DNA of 46,471 nucleotides, taken from contig CATKHK010000152.1 in the NCBI GenBank assembly GCA_949751835.1, positions 1-46,471 of the forward strand, read 5' to 3'. Positions 10,055 through 19,778 of this stretch are shown here, piece after piece. Within the stretch, counting starts at the first letter, position 1. The number at the start of each line of letters is the position of its first letter. The stretch comes from Blepharisma japonicum. Its lineage: Eukaryota; Ciliophora; Heterotrichea; Heterotrichida; Blepharismidae. The position numbers and the translations under genes were made by a program. The notes beneath the pieces are model-generated. The model did no database searches. It saw only the letters and a program-made list of their open reading frames with translations, and was not told the origin of the DNA.

Positions 10055-11023
10055 CATACCCTTAAGCCTACTCATTTGCACAACTTAGAACCTAAGTGAT
10101 ATTTATGCATAATTTTTGATAAACTCTTTAATAAATACCTATTTGTTGAAGCTGTGATTTTCCCGATGCCTTTATCGGACCAATTATATAAACAAAAGAC
10201 GTCTCTTTACAATCTTAAAAAAGATTATGACAACAAAAGAACTGAATTATATATTTATAGCACTGAAACTGAAACCCAAGGAAGATAAATATAAAATCTT
10301 GACTCAGAACCGCTGGACTGTTCCACTTGCATAACTCAGCTTCCAAATGGCAAGCTATTCTGCTTTAATAAGAATCCAAAATCTGGAATTACATTGTTAA
10401 TTGGTACAAATTGTGGAGTCAAAGTCCTACCATCTGGAGCTCATCATGCATATATTTCAACAACAGCATCTATTGCTTTGGAGGATGAAATAAAATGTTT
10501 TAACCCTATCTAGTAGATTTGATTTAGATAAAAATAAATGAATTCAATTAACTCGAATGCCAAAAGCTGACAACTGTTATAATCGTATAATATTTGATGA
10601 GAATATTTTATTTCTGGATTGATTAATAGAAATCTTTTGAGATATTCAATTGATTGTAACTCTTTACAGTAATTCCTTATGAGTTTGCAGAAAGGAAAAG
10701 AAAATCTGATAAGTGCAGAGACATTATATTTGATTGAAGGTGACAAGGGATCAATCTATGAAAGCGAAATTGGAAGTGAAACGAATTGGAGATTAATAGG
10801 AAACTCAAAAATTTATTATAATTCTTATCAAGTGTATTGCCCATATAATAAAGAAAGAATATACATTGCGATTATAAATGATTGGACTAATGGGATTTAT
10901 TGCTACAAGTTTAACCAGAAAGAAAAGATATTACACCCAAATTATAGAATCCTTACCAATAATTTAAGAGCATTAATTAATAGCTTACTCAAATCCTGAC
11001 TGAAAAATATAAATAAAATCTAA
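10055..11023 (+). pseudogene. Kelch-like beta-propeller protein pseudogene
   Basis: Fragments of one kelch-like protein are spread over the three plus frames. The frame starting near 10142 gives LYIYSTETET, two TAA stops (10286, 10292), then CITQLPNGKLFCFNK, SGITLLIG, VKVLPSGAHHAYISTTAS, IKCFNP and TAG TAG. The frame at 10542 gives IQLTRMPKADNCYNRIIFDE, a typical inter-blade motif. The frame at 10613 gives SGLINRNLLRYSIDCNSL, and the frame at 10669 gives VIPYEFAERKRK. The last frame, from about 10679, gives NLISAETLYLIEGDKGSIYE, YQVYCPYNKE and TAA at 11021. At least four frame changes and four or more stops mean it is not translatable. It is the same family as the fragment at 3987-4303. Confidence 0.65.
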
Positions 11024-11364
11024 TTTTTTGCTATGATGGCTTGTGTTTGCAATAAGATTGTTGTTACAGACAACCTCGCTTTTGATTCCACCATTAGCTT
11101 ATAAAACCAAATAATTAAGAGGGTTTTTTCACTGTAACTATTTCTGGGGTGCTTTCAGCCGGCCTTGTAAACCCAATTTTTTTACCATTTCAGCTCAAAT
11201 ATTAGATATGCAAATCTATGAATAATTTTCAAAGAATAGAGAATTATGCTATAAAAGTCCCTAATTTATCATAATATTAAATAATTTAGCCCTTAAAATG
11301 TATATATTTCTATCCTTTATTTTATCAAAAATTAGCAGAATCATTTCTATAAATATTCTTAAAT
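11024..11364. other. Spacer between kelch pseudogene and nicotinate phosphoribosyltransferase
   Basis: About 340 bp. A short open stretch from ATG 11034 (MACVCNKIVVTDNLAFDSTI) ends quickly at TAA. Nothing else is supported. Confidence 0.4.
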
Positions 11365-12936
11365 TTATCTAAATTCTTGTATTGGTACTTCTCTATTCCA
11401 CAGATCCTGCAAATAGTCATAAAGATTGCTTGACAATGAAATCTTATAAGGCGTTGGATTAATAGCTCTAGTGATATCATTTCTCATCGCCTCAATCTGC
11501 ATTTGCAGTCTGTCTCTGCTTTCTTTCAAGGTCTGCTGATTTTCTACTAATCTTCCATCCCATATCAATTGATGCAATTTTTCCACCTTGCTTGGCACCA
11601 CAAACATTCTTTTTCTTTCATCAAATGGGTGTCTGACCAGCATTCTCGTCCCTACCTGTGGCTCTGCTTCATCACTCATCATCAATACATCACAAATAGC
11701 TTCCCCTGACTCTCCAAACAGCCTAAAGGCATTTTTCTTGCATGGGATCGTGATTTTATCCTTTTCATTAGACAGCTTTATTCTTGGATGTCCTCTGATT
11801 TCTACAAGTTTGTATACCATTCCTAGGGCTGGTTGAGACTGGCACGTAACTAGATTAGTCCCAACTCCGAATACGTCAATTTGGTGCTTTTGGTCGTTTA
11901 AAGAATGAATAACAGTTTCGTTTATATCATTGCTAGCGACGATCTTAAGGTTTTCAAAAGGAACATTAAATTTTTCACTGGTTTTTTTAAACATGGCTCG
12001 GGCTTGTATTGACAAATATGCCAGATCTCCAGAATCTAGTCTAATTCCTATAGGTTTATGGCCAATTTTATATAGCGCAAGTGCTACACATAAGAAATTG
12101 GGAATTCCTGAACCTAAAGTATCATAAGTGTCAACTAAGGCAAGAAAACCATTAGGAAAAGCTTTTGCGTATGACGCAAACGCAGTCAATTCACCATCAT
12201 TTGTAGAAAAGCCACTTTCTCTACGATAATCTAAAGCTAGCTGCAGAATATCTTGTCCATCAATTAGTCTATCTCTAAAGTCACTATAATCCACATATGA
12301 GGTAATGTAAGAATGAGCATGGGTCCCAGAGACTGGAATTCCATGTATCATCCCTGCAAGTGCGTTGCTGGTGCTATCAAAACCTCCTAAATAACTATAT
12401 TTGCTAGCTGTCATAGCGCCGTCAGGTCCTTGAGCTCTTCTGAGGCCAAATTCTAACATAACCTTATCTTTTCCGGCCGCTTTTCTAAATCTTGCTGCGT
12501 TAGTTGTAATCAAAGAGGCATAATTGCATAAGACGAGCATAGTAGTTTCACAGAGCTGGGCTATAGCTAGCGGCCCTTCAATTCTTAACAAATTTATCCT
12601 GGGAAACACCAAAGTGCCTTCTGGGATGGCGTATACTTTTAACTGACTAGCGTCAATTGTTAGAAGCCAATCAAAAAATTCTGACTCTGCTTGAGGAATT
12701 AGCGTACGGATGTAGCTCACTTCTTCTTGGCTAAACCTAAAATTCTCGAGAAATTCAATGACTTCAGAAAGTCCAGCGAACACTGTGTACTCGCCATTGA
12801 AAGGGCATTTCCTGAAAAATGCATCAAAGACAGCGTGGTCCAAATGATGCCCATTTTTCCAGTAAGCGTAGCACATTGTGATTTGGTAAAGATCTGTTAG
12901 AAGCGGACGAATGTATTGGTTATGAGGTCTCTCCAT
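11365..12936 (-). CDS. NAPRT: Nicotinate phosphoribosyltransferase
   Basis: The 523-residue enzyme of the Preiss-Handler NAD route condenses nicotinic acid with PRPP (ATP-assisted) to nicotinate mononucleotide (EC 6.3.4.21). The length fits eukaryotic NAPRT (human about 538). Family blocks in order: LLTDLYQITM (12-21), FFRKCPF near 40, EFGLRRAQGPDGA (162-174), SYLGGFDSTSN (181-191), SGTHAHSY (203-210, containing the conserved His), VDTYDT, IRLDSGDLAYLS, IVASNDINE and FGVGTNLVTC. All are intact, so it should be active. It starts at an ATG in a clean AT-rich context and ends at TAA; no intron and no TGA codon. It is transcribed divergently from the small secreted protein at 13227. Confidence 0.96.
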   Translation of the reverse strand: MERPHNQYIRPLLTDLYQITMCYAYWKNGHHLDHAVFDAFFRKCPFNGEYTVFAGLSEVIEFLENFRFSQEEVSYIRTLIPQAESEFFDWLLTIDASQLKVYAIPEGTLVFPRINLLRIEGPLAIAQLCETTMLVLCNYASLITTNAARFRKAAGKDKVMLEFGLRRAQGPDGAMTASKYSYLGGFDSTSNALAGMIHGIPVSGTHAHSYITSYVDYSDFRDRLIDGQDILQLALDYRRESGFSTNDGELTAFASYAKAFPNGFLALVDTYDTLGSGIPNFLCVALALYKIGHKPIGIRLDSGDLAYLSIQARAMFKKTSEKFNVPFENLKIVASNDINETVIHSLNDQKHQIDVFGVGTNLVTCQSQPALGMVYKLVEIRGHPRIKLSNEKDKITIPCKKNAFRLFGESGEAICDVLMMSDEAEPQVGTRMLVRHPFDERKRMFVVPSKVEKLHQLIWDGRLVENQQTLKESRDRLQMQIEAMRNDITRAINPTPYKISLSSNLYDYLQDLWNREVPIQEFR

Positions 12937-13226
12937 TTTATAACTTTCTATCTTTTTTGAGAATGAATTCTGATGTGAAAGAAATTAAATTTTTGAAAAT
13001 AAGCAGTAGATTAAGGAATTTTTTTTAATTTTTAAAAGCTATAGAGCCTTTAAATCAGTTTTTCTCATAAATGTATTATATTAATAATCTAAATTAATTT
13101 CTTAGAAATTAAAAGAATTTCGCACTCATAATTTTCAAAATGATTAAAAAAGTAAAAAATATTTAAGATCATATTTTGAAATATTCTAAAACATATTGTA
13201 ATATTAAAATCATAAATAATTCATAA

Positions 13227-13661
13227 ATGGGAATAAAGATTTTCTTAATCGCACTTTTAGTATTTATTTGCTTTGCGATAGATGAAGACAGCTCACAGTT
13301 TTTAAAAGAAGATGCATGCATGAATTTATTAGAAAACATGATTAGGGTGGAAAAAGCAAAATTCAATGAAATTTTCGATCTTCGGCCAAATTTAAGGAAA
13401 AAGGAACTTCGAGATAAACTTAGCGAAAATGCATTCAATTTCTGCATAAAACAAGTCACTGATATAGAGGCTAACGAAATTCTGAGAGTTAAACCAAGCA
13501 AGCTATCTTCCTATTTCCATCTATTACCTTTGAATATTGATAGCCTTCATCTTCCTGAAGACTTATCACCAGATAAAACTTGGCCTTCGCATAGACGAGC
13601 AATTAAAAAGAGACTCAGCAGAATGAGGAATAATAAAATGAAAAACCCTCACGATCTCTAA
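13227..13661 (+). CDS. Small secreted protein, unknown
   Basis: The 144-residue ORF has a clear N-terminal signal peptide (MGIKIFLIALLVFICFAI, then DEDS). The mature part is helical and contains two cysteines about 50 residues apart (D-A-C-M-N-L-L and F-N-F-C-I-K-Q-V-T). The spacing C...K-L...F-x-x-C-x-K-x-I/V resembles small ER/secreted ciliate proteins with a single disulphide. The tail is basic (RRAIKKRLSRMRNNKMK). No enzymatic motif. It starts about 290 bp from the divergent NAPRT gene, so the two may share a promoter region. It ends at TAA and converges on the minus-strand gene at 13770. Confidence 0.65.
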   Translation: MGIKIFLIALLVFICFAIDEDSSQFLKEDACMNLLENMIRVEKAKFNEIFDLRPNLRKKELRDKLSENAFNFCIKQVTDIEANEILRVKPSKLSSYFHLLPLNIDSLHLPEDLSPDKTWPSHRRAIKKRLSRMRNNKMKNPHDL

Positions 13662-13769
13662 AATCCTATTAGCTATAATAAAGCATAAAAATATTTAACA
13701 TATTAAGTACTTACAAAAATTTCAATAAATTCAAAAAAACTTGACTTAATTATAGAGTATAATTAAAGA

Positions 13770-14654
13770 TTAATTTTGCAGTGCAGTTACAAATTCTTGC
13801 AAACTTATTTCATCTTTTGCTTTTCCTTCTAATATTTCAACCTTCTTAAAAGCCAGATGGGCTAGGTTTTCTAAATTATTTTGGCCTTCCCTTCGGTTTT
13901 TCAGAGCCATTTCAATTGCAACTTTCAGTTCATTTCTATTTAGAGTTCCTTTTTTGATGCTTAAGTATTCAAAAAAGACTAAATAATAATTACAGCATAA
14001 CAATTGGAATGTGAAATTTGTTCTGAACTGGGGATTATTCGCCAATTCGTACTTTTTATCTGTGATAAACTTTTGGAAACCTTCTATACAATTAGCATAA
14101 AGATCCATATCTACCCATGATCTGCCTTTGAGAGGACCCGTGGCCAGGATATATGAGCTCATTGAAGTTATATAACAATCTAGGATGTGCTGTATAATAT
14201 TAAATATATGAATTTCCTTTTTCCCGTTGTGCATTCGAGCTCCACCGTCTTTAAAATGTCGATCAAAGAGATTTATAAAATTGGTGTGGATAATTTTATA
14301 TTGTTCTTTGGTATCTAAATAAATGGTACAAATATTGTTTTTGGACTTCCAGTTCTCATCGGACACTTCAAAGCGAAAATAAGTGCCTAAGTTTTCTAGA
14401 CTTTCCCTTCGAACACACTCTGTGTTGAAACCCAATATCGGGCTGGAATTCGATTTTACAATAGCAGACTTTCTTTTTTTCTGAGACCTTGAGTGACTGT
14501 GATGAGTGGATAGCAAAAGCCTTCTTTTGTCCTTACGCTTGTAGAACGCGTATTTACTTATCAAAGCTTTTAAGATTTTTTCCTTATCTCCAGCAAGAGT
14601 AAGGGCTTTGAGGGAAGTAATATGTACATTGATTTTATCGTGCTGATCGCTCAT
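13770..14654 (-). CDS. Hypothetical protein, possible degenerate EF-hand-type C-terminus
   Basis: The intact 294-residue ORF runs from ATG 14654 to TAA. The first about 75 residues are basic and Ser/Lys-rich (YKRKDKRRLLLSTHHSHSRS), probably disordered. The rest is mostly helical. The C-terminal about 70 residues (KKGTLNRNELKVAIEMAL ... KDEISLQEFVTAL) have the helix-loop-helix rhythm and E-F-V ending of calcium-sensor pairs, but the loops lack canonical Asp/Glu ligands, so calcium binding is not supported. No family recognised. It could be a signalling adaptor. Confidence 0.6.
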   Translation of the reverse strand: MSDQHDKINVHITSLKALTLAGDKEKILKALISKYAFYKRKDKRRLLLSTHHSHSRSQKKRKSAIVKSNSSPILGFNTECVRRESLENLGTYFRFEVSDENWKSKNNICTIYLDTKEQYKIIHTNFINLFDRHFKDGGARMHNGKKEIHIFNIIQHILDCYITSMSSYILATGPLKGRSWVDMDLYANCIEGFQKFITDKKYELANNPQFRTNFTFQLLCCNYYLVFFEYLSIKKGTLNRNELKVAIEMALKNRREGQNNLENLAHLAFKKVEILEGKAKDEISLQEFVTALQN

Positions 14655-15266
14655 TTTATATAGCTCAATCGTTCGTAAAATTATTATTAAAATGAAATTT
14701 AAAAATTTACGTGACTTTCACAGAGTTGATTAGATTAAGACTGCGTAATCTTACCTCAAAATTCTTAATAATTATGGATGATCAAAATGCTTACCGTTAT
14801 TCACACAAGCGGGCTAATGAGCTTATAATTGTGAAACTGTTTGACTTGGTGAAAATAGATACAAAAAAAAATTGGTAAGCCTAAAGATAGATATAGACTG
14901 CAGATCGAATTTTATATTTTATGCTATAGAATTTTTAGTAAGCGATCTTTAAAATTTAAATTATCCTGTATTCTTTTATTCTAAAAAATAAATCAAAATT
15001 CATGGAATATTGGAATTTTGGTACCTTTCAGGAACGAATACAATCTTTTAGAAATCAAATTTTTCAATATTTTGAATTATTTATTTCCTTCTGGTTTCTA
15101 TTAAAAATTTAAAATTGAGAATTTTTTTAAAAAATTAGTCGCCATTTCCCTTGAAAATGATTAAAAAATTAAAATTAAGCTCTAATGAAGGTAAAAATGC
15201 CTATTGCGACTAACTCAATACATAAGAAAAAGTTATAAAACACCATCAGAACTTGACTATTTAGAT
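14655..15266. other. Spacer with one possible tiny gene
   Basis: AT-rich spacer between the hypothetical gene and the tRNA-like gene. It holds only the low-confidence small ORF at 14774-14984. Confidence 0.4.
14774..14984 (+). CDS. Possible small gene with a 16-nt intron
   Basis: ATG 14774 opens 33 sense codons (MDDQNAYRYSHKRANELIIV...). The frame would stop at TAA 14876, but GTAAGCCTAAAGATAG (14875-14890) has the exact length and ends of the introns seen elsewhere here. Splicing it restores an open frame to TAA 14982-14984 (65 residues, one Trp from a TGA created across the junction). The second half is hydrophobic. No homology recognised. It may be chance in AT-rich DNA. Confidence 0.22.
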
Positions 15267-15338
15267 TCAGAAGTAGTATAGTGGTAGTATACCCGACTGT
15301 CCAAACGGGTGACCCAGGTTCAAATCCTGGCTTCTGAC
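15267..15338 (+). tRNA. tRNA-like gene with enlarged anticodon loop, identity uncertain (Asp/Gln-like body)
   Basis: The acceptor stem TCAGAAG/CTTCTGA (7 bp, 15267-15273 with 15331-15337) is perfect. The D-arm GTATAGTGGTAGTAT resembles eukaryotic tRNA-Asp and ciliate tRNA-Gln. The T-arm CCAGG-TTCAAAT-CCTGG is perfect, and the gene is followed by TTTTT, a Pol III terminator. The anticodon arm is abnormal: CCCG/CGGG pairs four base pairs around ACTGTCCAAA, one base longer than normal spacing even if the A-A closing mismatch is counted as the fifth pair. Placing U33 gives either GTC (Asp, but with C37) or CCA (Trp, with A37/A38 but a displaced stem). The anticodon therefore cannot be fixed from sequence. 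It could be an unusual functional tRNA or a tRNA pseudogene. Confidence 0.7.
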
Positions 15339-15364
15339 CCTTTTTCTTATTGTATTTCATTATA

Positions 15365-17656
15365 TTAAGCCCTAGCAAAATTAAATTCAGCAATATTATC
15401 CTCCTGCAATTCCTCTTCTTCTGCATAGTCTTCGTCTTCTACCAAAGTTTTTTGGTGTGACATAACATTAGCTTGCTCTTCTTCATATTCGTCTAATTGT
15501 ACCCACTTGCTGCCAAGCCTTGGTGGCCTCATTTTTTTCTTTTCAAGCTCTTCCCAGTCTATTCCTTTGAAAAAAATATGACTTTTGACTTGAGTCAGCG
15601 TTGGTCTCTTTGTGGGGTCTTTGTTCATTAATTTTCGCATTAAATCTTGAGCTTCAGGCTTCACAACTTTAGGGAATTGTAGCAAGCCTCTTTTGATATT
15701 TCTAAAGAGCTCTTTTATATTATCTGAATAAAATGGTGGCATTCCTGTTAAAAACTCATATAAGATTGCCCCAATACCATATACATCTGCTGATTTTTCT
15801 GAGCCAGTTTTACTGAGCATTTCTGGAGCTAAATAAGCAGGCGATCCACAAAAAGACATGGCAGGGTTAAGAGGGTTCACGTTTTCTTTGGCGAGACCAA
15901 AATCTGCAAGTCTTATATGTCCTGCACGATCAATTAAAATATTCTCAGGCTTTAAATCTCTATACACAATATCTAACGAATGCAAATATTCAACAGCTAA
16001 TATAGTTTCTGCTATATAAAATCTTGCAACACTCTCTGCAAATCTGCTTCTTTCCGATAGATGAGTCATTAAATCTCCATTCGGACAATATTCTAATACC
16101 ATATACAAATGTTTAGGAGTTTGGAACGCATAGTCCATTGTAATGATAAAAGGATGGCTCAAATATCTCAAGATCTTGCATTCTCCCACAGCATATTTCA
16201 GTTGCTTATGCTTGACTAGAAACTGTTTACTCAACTGTTTCAGTGCATATACATGTTTTGTGTCATTTTTAATGACTTTATATACTTTCCCAAAGCTTCC
16301 GCTACCGAGTTCTTCTAAAATAGTGAAACTTTTGAAGTTTATGATTTCTCCATTAGCAGAGTTTGAAGAAAAAAGCATATCTTCCCTTGGGCCAAGTTCT
16401 TCATTTTTTGAGCCATTTTGGTCTTCTTCATTTATCCCTATTTTGTGCTGTTGGCAATAGTCAATTCCGTCTTGGATTCTTCTGACCCACATATTTGTTA
16501 AATCTTCCATAAGTGTATAAAATTTAAAATTACCTGTTTTTGAATGTATAATAAAACAAACCGCATCTTTATTCCCATACTGGAGCCCTTTAGTAATCCT
16601 GATATCCCAGATATCAAGAAGTCTCATCTTATGAAAAGGTGCTTCATTTTTAATGAAATTGTCTTTGTCCATAAAAATGTTCAAGTAACCCTGATCTATA
16701 TCTAAAGATAGTAAAATTTGTTTATCATGGATCTGTGTGCTTCCAGTATAAAAAACTTCCCCATTAAACGAGGTCATTTCATCTCTGTGCTCGCTTCTTA
16801 CTTTTTGCAGTTCTCTTTCTCCCATATATTTAGGGATAATTTCAAAAATTTCATGTGTGGATGCTACCATTAAAGGAATTGAGCCATTATGGTCTTCTAT
16901 AGTCATGCTTGCATTATTTTCTAATAAAAGCTGCACAATGGCAGCATAACCTCTTCTGCAAGCTTGGTGTAGTGCTGTGCCTTTGGAAAAAGTCATTTTA
17001 TTTATTTGGATTCTTGGGTGCTTAAGTAAAGCCCGTACACATTCAGCATGGCCATGATAAGAAGCGAGTAGAAGAGGGGTTCAGTTATCGTTGGTTTCTC
17101 TATTACAGTTAGCACCTCTAGCGACAAAAAGTTGAACAATATTAGAATGCCCTTGTTGGCAAGCAAAATGTATGCCAGTCCAGCCTTCTGCGTTTGGGGT
17201 GCTTAATAAATCTTCTTCTTCATCCATTACATTTCCAGCTTCTTCACGGTCATATTCACCTATAAGCTGAAGAAGACCTGAAAGGCTCCCATCCATAATT
17301 TTGGCAATGAGCATGCCAAGCCAATCTTTGCTTGGGGCTGGTTCTTGTTGGTCTTTTAAACCTCGTTTGGTTTTTATTCGCTCTCTGGCTGCAAGTTCTT
17401 CTTCTCTTTCTGGTCTAATTATGTCTACCAATAAGCGGCTTGACTCATTTATTTCGTAAGATTCAATAGAATTATCATCTGATAGCAAAATTTCGTGGCC
17501 TTCTTTGAGTTGGATTAACCGAAGCAAATTAGGTGGCTGGTTTAGGATTGGGGATAGAATAGACTTTATGTGCTGGACGCTGTGTTCAGATAGACAATCA
17601 ATTTGAAGGGTGTTATCTGTTGCTTCTAAGTCTAATACTTTGAAGGTAAGTTGCAT
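15365..17656 (-). CDS. Ubiquitin-like / ankyrin / PH / AGC-type protein kinase
   Basis: One 763-residue ORF runs from ATG 17656 to TAA 15365, continuous only with TGA at 17078-17080 read as Trp192, which sits at the conserved Trp of an ankyrin repeat (DNWTPLLLAS). Domains: ubiquitin-like fold about 1-80; about four ankyrin repeats 150-285; PH-like domain about 295-400 (ending MWVRRIQDGI); kinase about 444-720. Kinase features: GSGSFGKV loop, catalytic Lys473, YRDLKPEN with Asp567, DFG 585-587, activation segment SFCGSPAYLAPE; all catalytic residues are present. YRD and the FCG activation loop mark the AGC group (PKA/PKG/AKT/S6K), consistent with the PH domain. The C-terminal tail is acidic (EDEDYAEEEELQED). 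It probably phosphorylates Ser/Thr at membranes recognised by the PH domain. The tRNA-like gene lies 27 bp beyond its stop. Confidence 0.92.
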
Positions 17657-18587
17657 ATTTATTTTCAGAAATTATGCAAAATTTGGAGAAGTAAAGTTTA
17701 TATTCAAGAGAAATTGGGAATAATGCCTGATAAGATTATAATATGTAATGAGATAATGAAGATAATTATAATAATCATTGACAAAAAATATTATAAAATA
17801 AAGATATTTCGCATTAATATTTTATAGATAATAAGACACTTAGCTATAAATTTTTCATTATTTTACCTTTGATATTGAAATTTTATAAAATTAAAGCTTA
17901 TAACTTATTCATAAATTTTTTCAATTGGTAGGCTATTTATGCATGAGCATAAAGATGCTTGGCTAAATATATATAATTATTACTTTTCGTGGCCAAAGAA
18001 ATAATATTAGCTTGGCCATTGTAGGGAATAATAAATTTTCCTAAGTCAGTAATGAGATTTTTCTTAAATATGGCATTTTTATTGAAGTAATATTTTATCC
18101 TATATTCAATTCAGTAAGACAGTAGAAATTTCGTATAAATGCTAGATTTTTTGCATGTAGTATTAATAAACCAAGCAAAATCATTTTATTGTCTTACCAC
18201 AAAGCAAGATCATTTGGCATTGATTTAAAAATTAAATTACTTATTTCTTTTTATTATACTTTACTGATGCTCATAATTATGCTTTTCATATTCAGATGAT
18301 TAAGAATATGAGAAATCTTCTGGTATTAATATATTTTCCCTGTATACTCAGCAATAGATTACTTTTATCTTAATTCTGTCAATGAATAAATTAGCATTTT
18401 CCCCTTAGAGCCATCAATTATGTATTAATGAGATCTAATCTTCTCCTCTAAACTCAAAAAATAATATTATAAGATATTTTATTAGCATATTTATAATGAT
18501 AATATCGAAAATTCATCTGAAATTTAAAATATTACAATAATTGATCCACTATAATAGCTCTTATTCCCAAAATAAAAAAGCCAATAA
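17657..18587. other. AT-rich spacer, nothing recognised
   Basis: About 930 bp between two divergent genes (kinase on minus, S11 peptidase on plus). Frames are broken every few codons by TAA/TAG on both strands. I see no repeats, RNA gene or coding relic. Confidence 0.45.
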
Positions 18588-19607
18588 ATGGATAATACAT
18601 ACCCAGTTTTAAGATTCCAAAATCTATGCCCAACTACTCCAACCCATGTATCTCGGACCAGTGCATTACCCAAGCTTGGCTTACGAAGATCTTCAGAAAA
18701 GAACATTCTATGCAAGATCCTCACTAATCCTAAAAATGCTCCTATTAAGCCTCCATCTACTGCTGCAGCTGTATTTTCAATCGACAAAACAAAAAATTCT
18801 GAAGAAGCTGTTTATCAAAGAAATCTTCACAAGCCTCGAATCACTGCCCAATCCTGAATTGTTATAGACGGTAAAAAAGGGAAAATTTTATCCGGCAAAG
18901 ATATAGACACTCCAAGAGAAATGGCAAGCTTGACAAAAATCATGACTTGTTATATCGCAATAAAAGAAATAAATAGCAGAAATATGAGCTTCTCTGACTT
19001 AGCAACTGTCTCAAAAGAAGCTGCCTCAATGGCAGGTACTTCTGCATCTTTACAAGCTGGTGATGAGATCACGTTATGAGATCTCCTGCATGGCTTGATG
19101 TTACCTTCAGGTAACGACGCAGCAATGGTCATTGCTGAGTACATTGGGAAAATAATAGATCCACAAAGTATTAGTCCAATACAAACTTTTATCAAAATAA
19201 TGAATGAAACATGCAAAATTTTGAAATTAAATTCGACACATTTTACAAATCCTCATGGATTGTCAAGCCCAACTCATGCATCCACAGCTAAAAATATAGC
19301 CATTTTGGCTTTAAATGCGATGAATATAGCAGAGATTAGGGAAATTGTGCAGGCAGAGAGCTATAGGTGTAAAGTAAAAAATGGAGGAAATAGAAGGGAA
19401 ATCATTTGGTTTAATACCAATAGATTGCTGAAATTTGGATTTTCTGGGTTAAAAACTGGGTTTACGCCAAGCGCAGGGCCTTGCTTATGCTGCTCTGTAG
19501 AAAAAAGAAGAATGAAAAGAATTATTGTGCTATTGAATTCGGTATCGATGGAAAGTAGATGGAGTGAAGGGTTAGGTTTATGGAAGTGGAGCAGCAAGTA
19601 TTTTTAG
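18588..19607 (+). CDS. D-alanyl-D-alanine carboxypeptidase homologue (peptidase S11, penicillin-binding-protein fold)
   Basis: This 339-residue ORF from ATG 18588 to TAG is continuous when two TGAs are read as Trp (90 and 164). It carries all three active-site motifs of the DacA/PBP5 family in the correct order and spacing: SLTK (Ser114, Lys117), SGN (174-176, in MLPSGNDAAM) and KTG (289-291, in GLKTGFTPSAGP), plus the T-N-P-H-G-L block. In bacteria these enzymes trim D-Ala from peptidoglycan peptides. The ciliate has no peptidoglycan of its own, so the substrate may be bacterial prey wall or something else. I see no signal peptide and no C-terminal amphipathic anchor; a basic N-terminus of about 85 residues precedes the domain. 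TGA-Trp codons show that it is expressed with the host code and is not contamination. Confidence 0.9.
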
Positions 19608-19778
19608 AAAGATCAAATGTGTAAATAGGAGCTAATTAATTTGCTGCTTTTAATTAATTTTATAAGCGAATGAATTAAGAGTATTTTATTGTTGATTCAA
19701 AGAATTTTTAAATATAAACAATCTATTTATTAGCTGTATAAGGCATATAAAATCTAGAAATTTAATGTAAATCAAAAA

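Noticed and set aside
15175-15426. Minus-strand 83-codon ORF across the tRNA-like gene.
   Set aside because: It is the antisense of the tRNA-like gene plus the kinase 3' end and shows no family.
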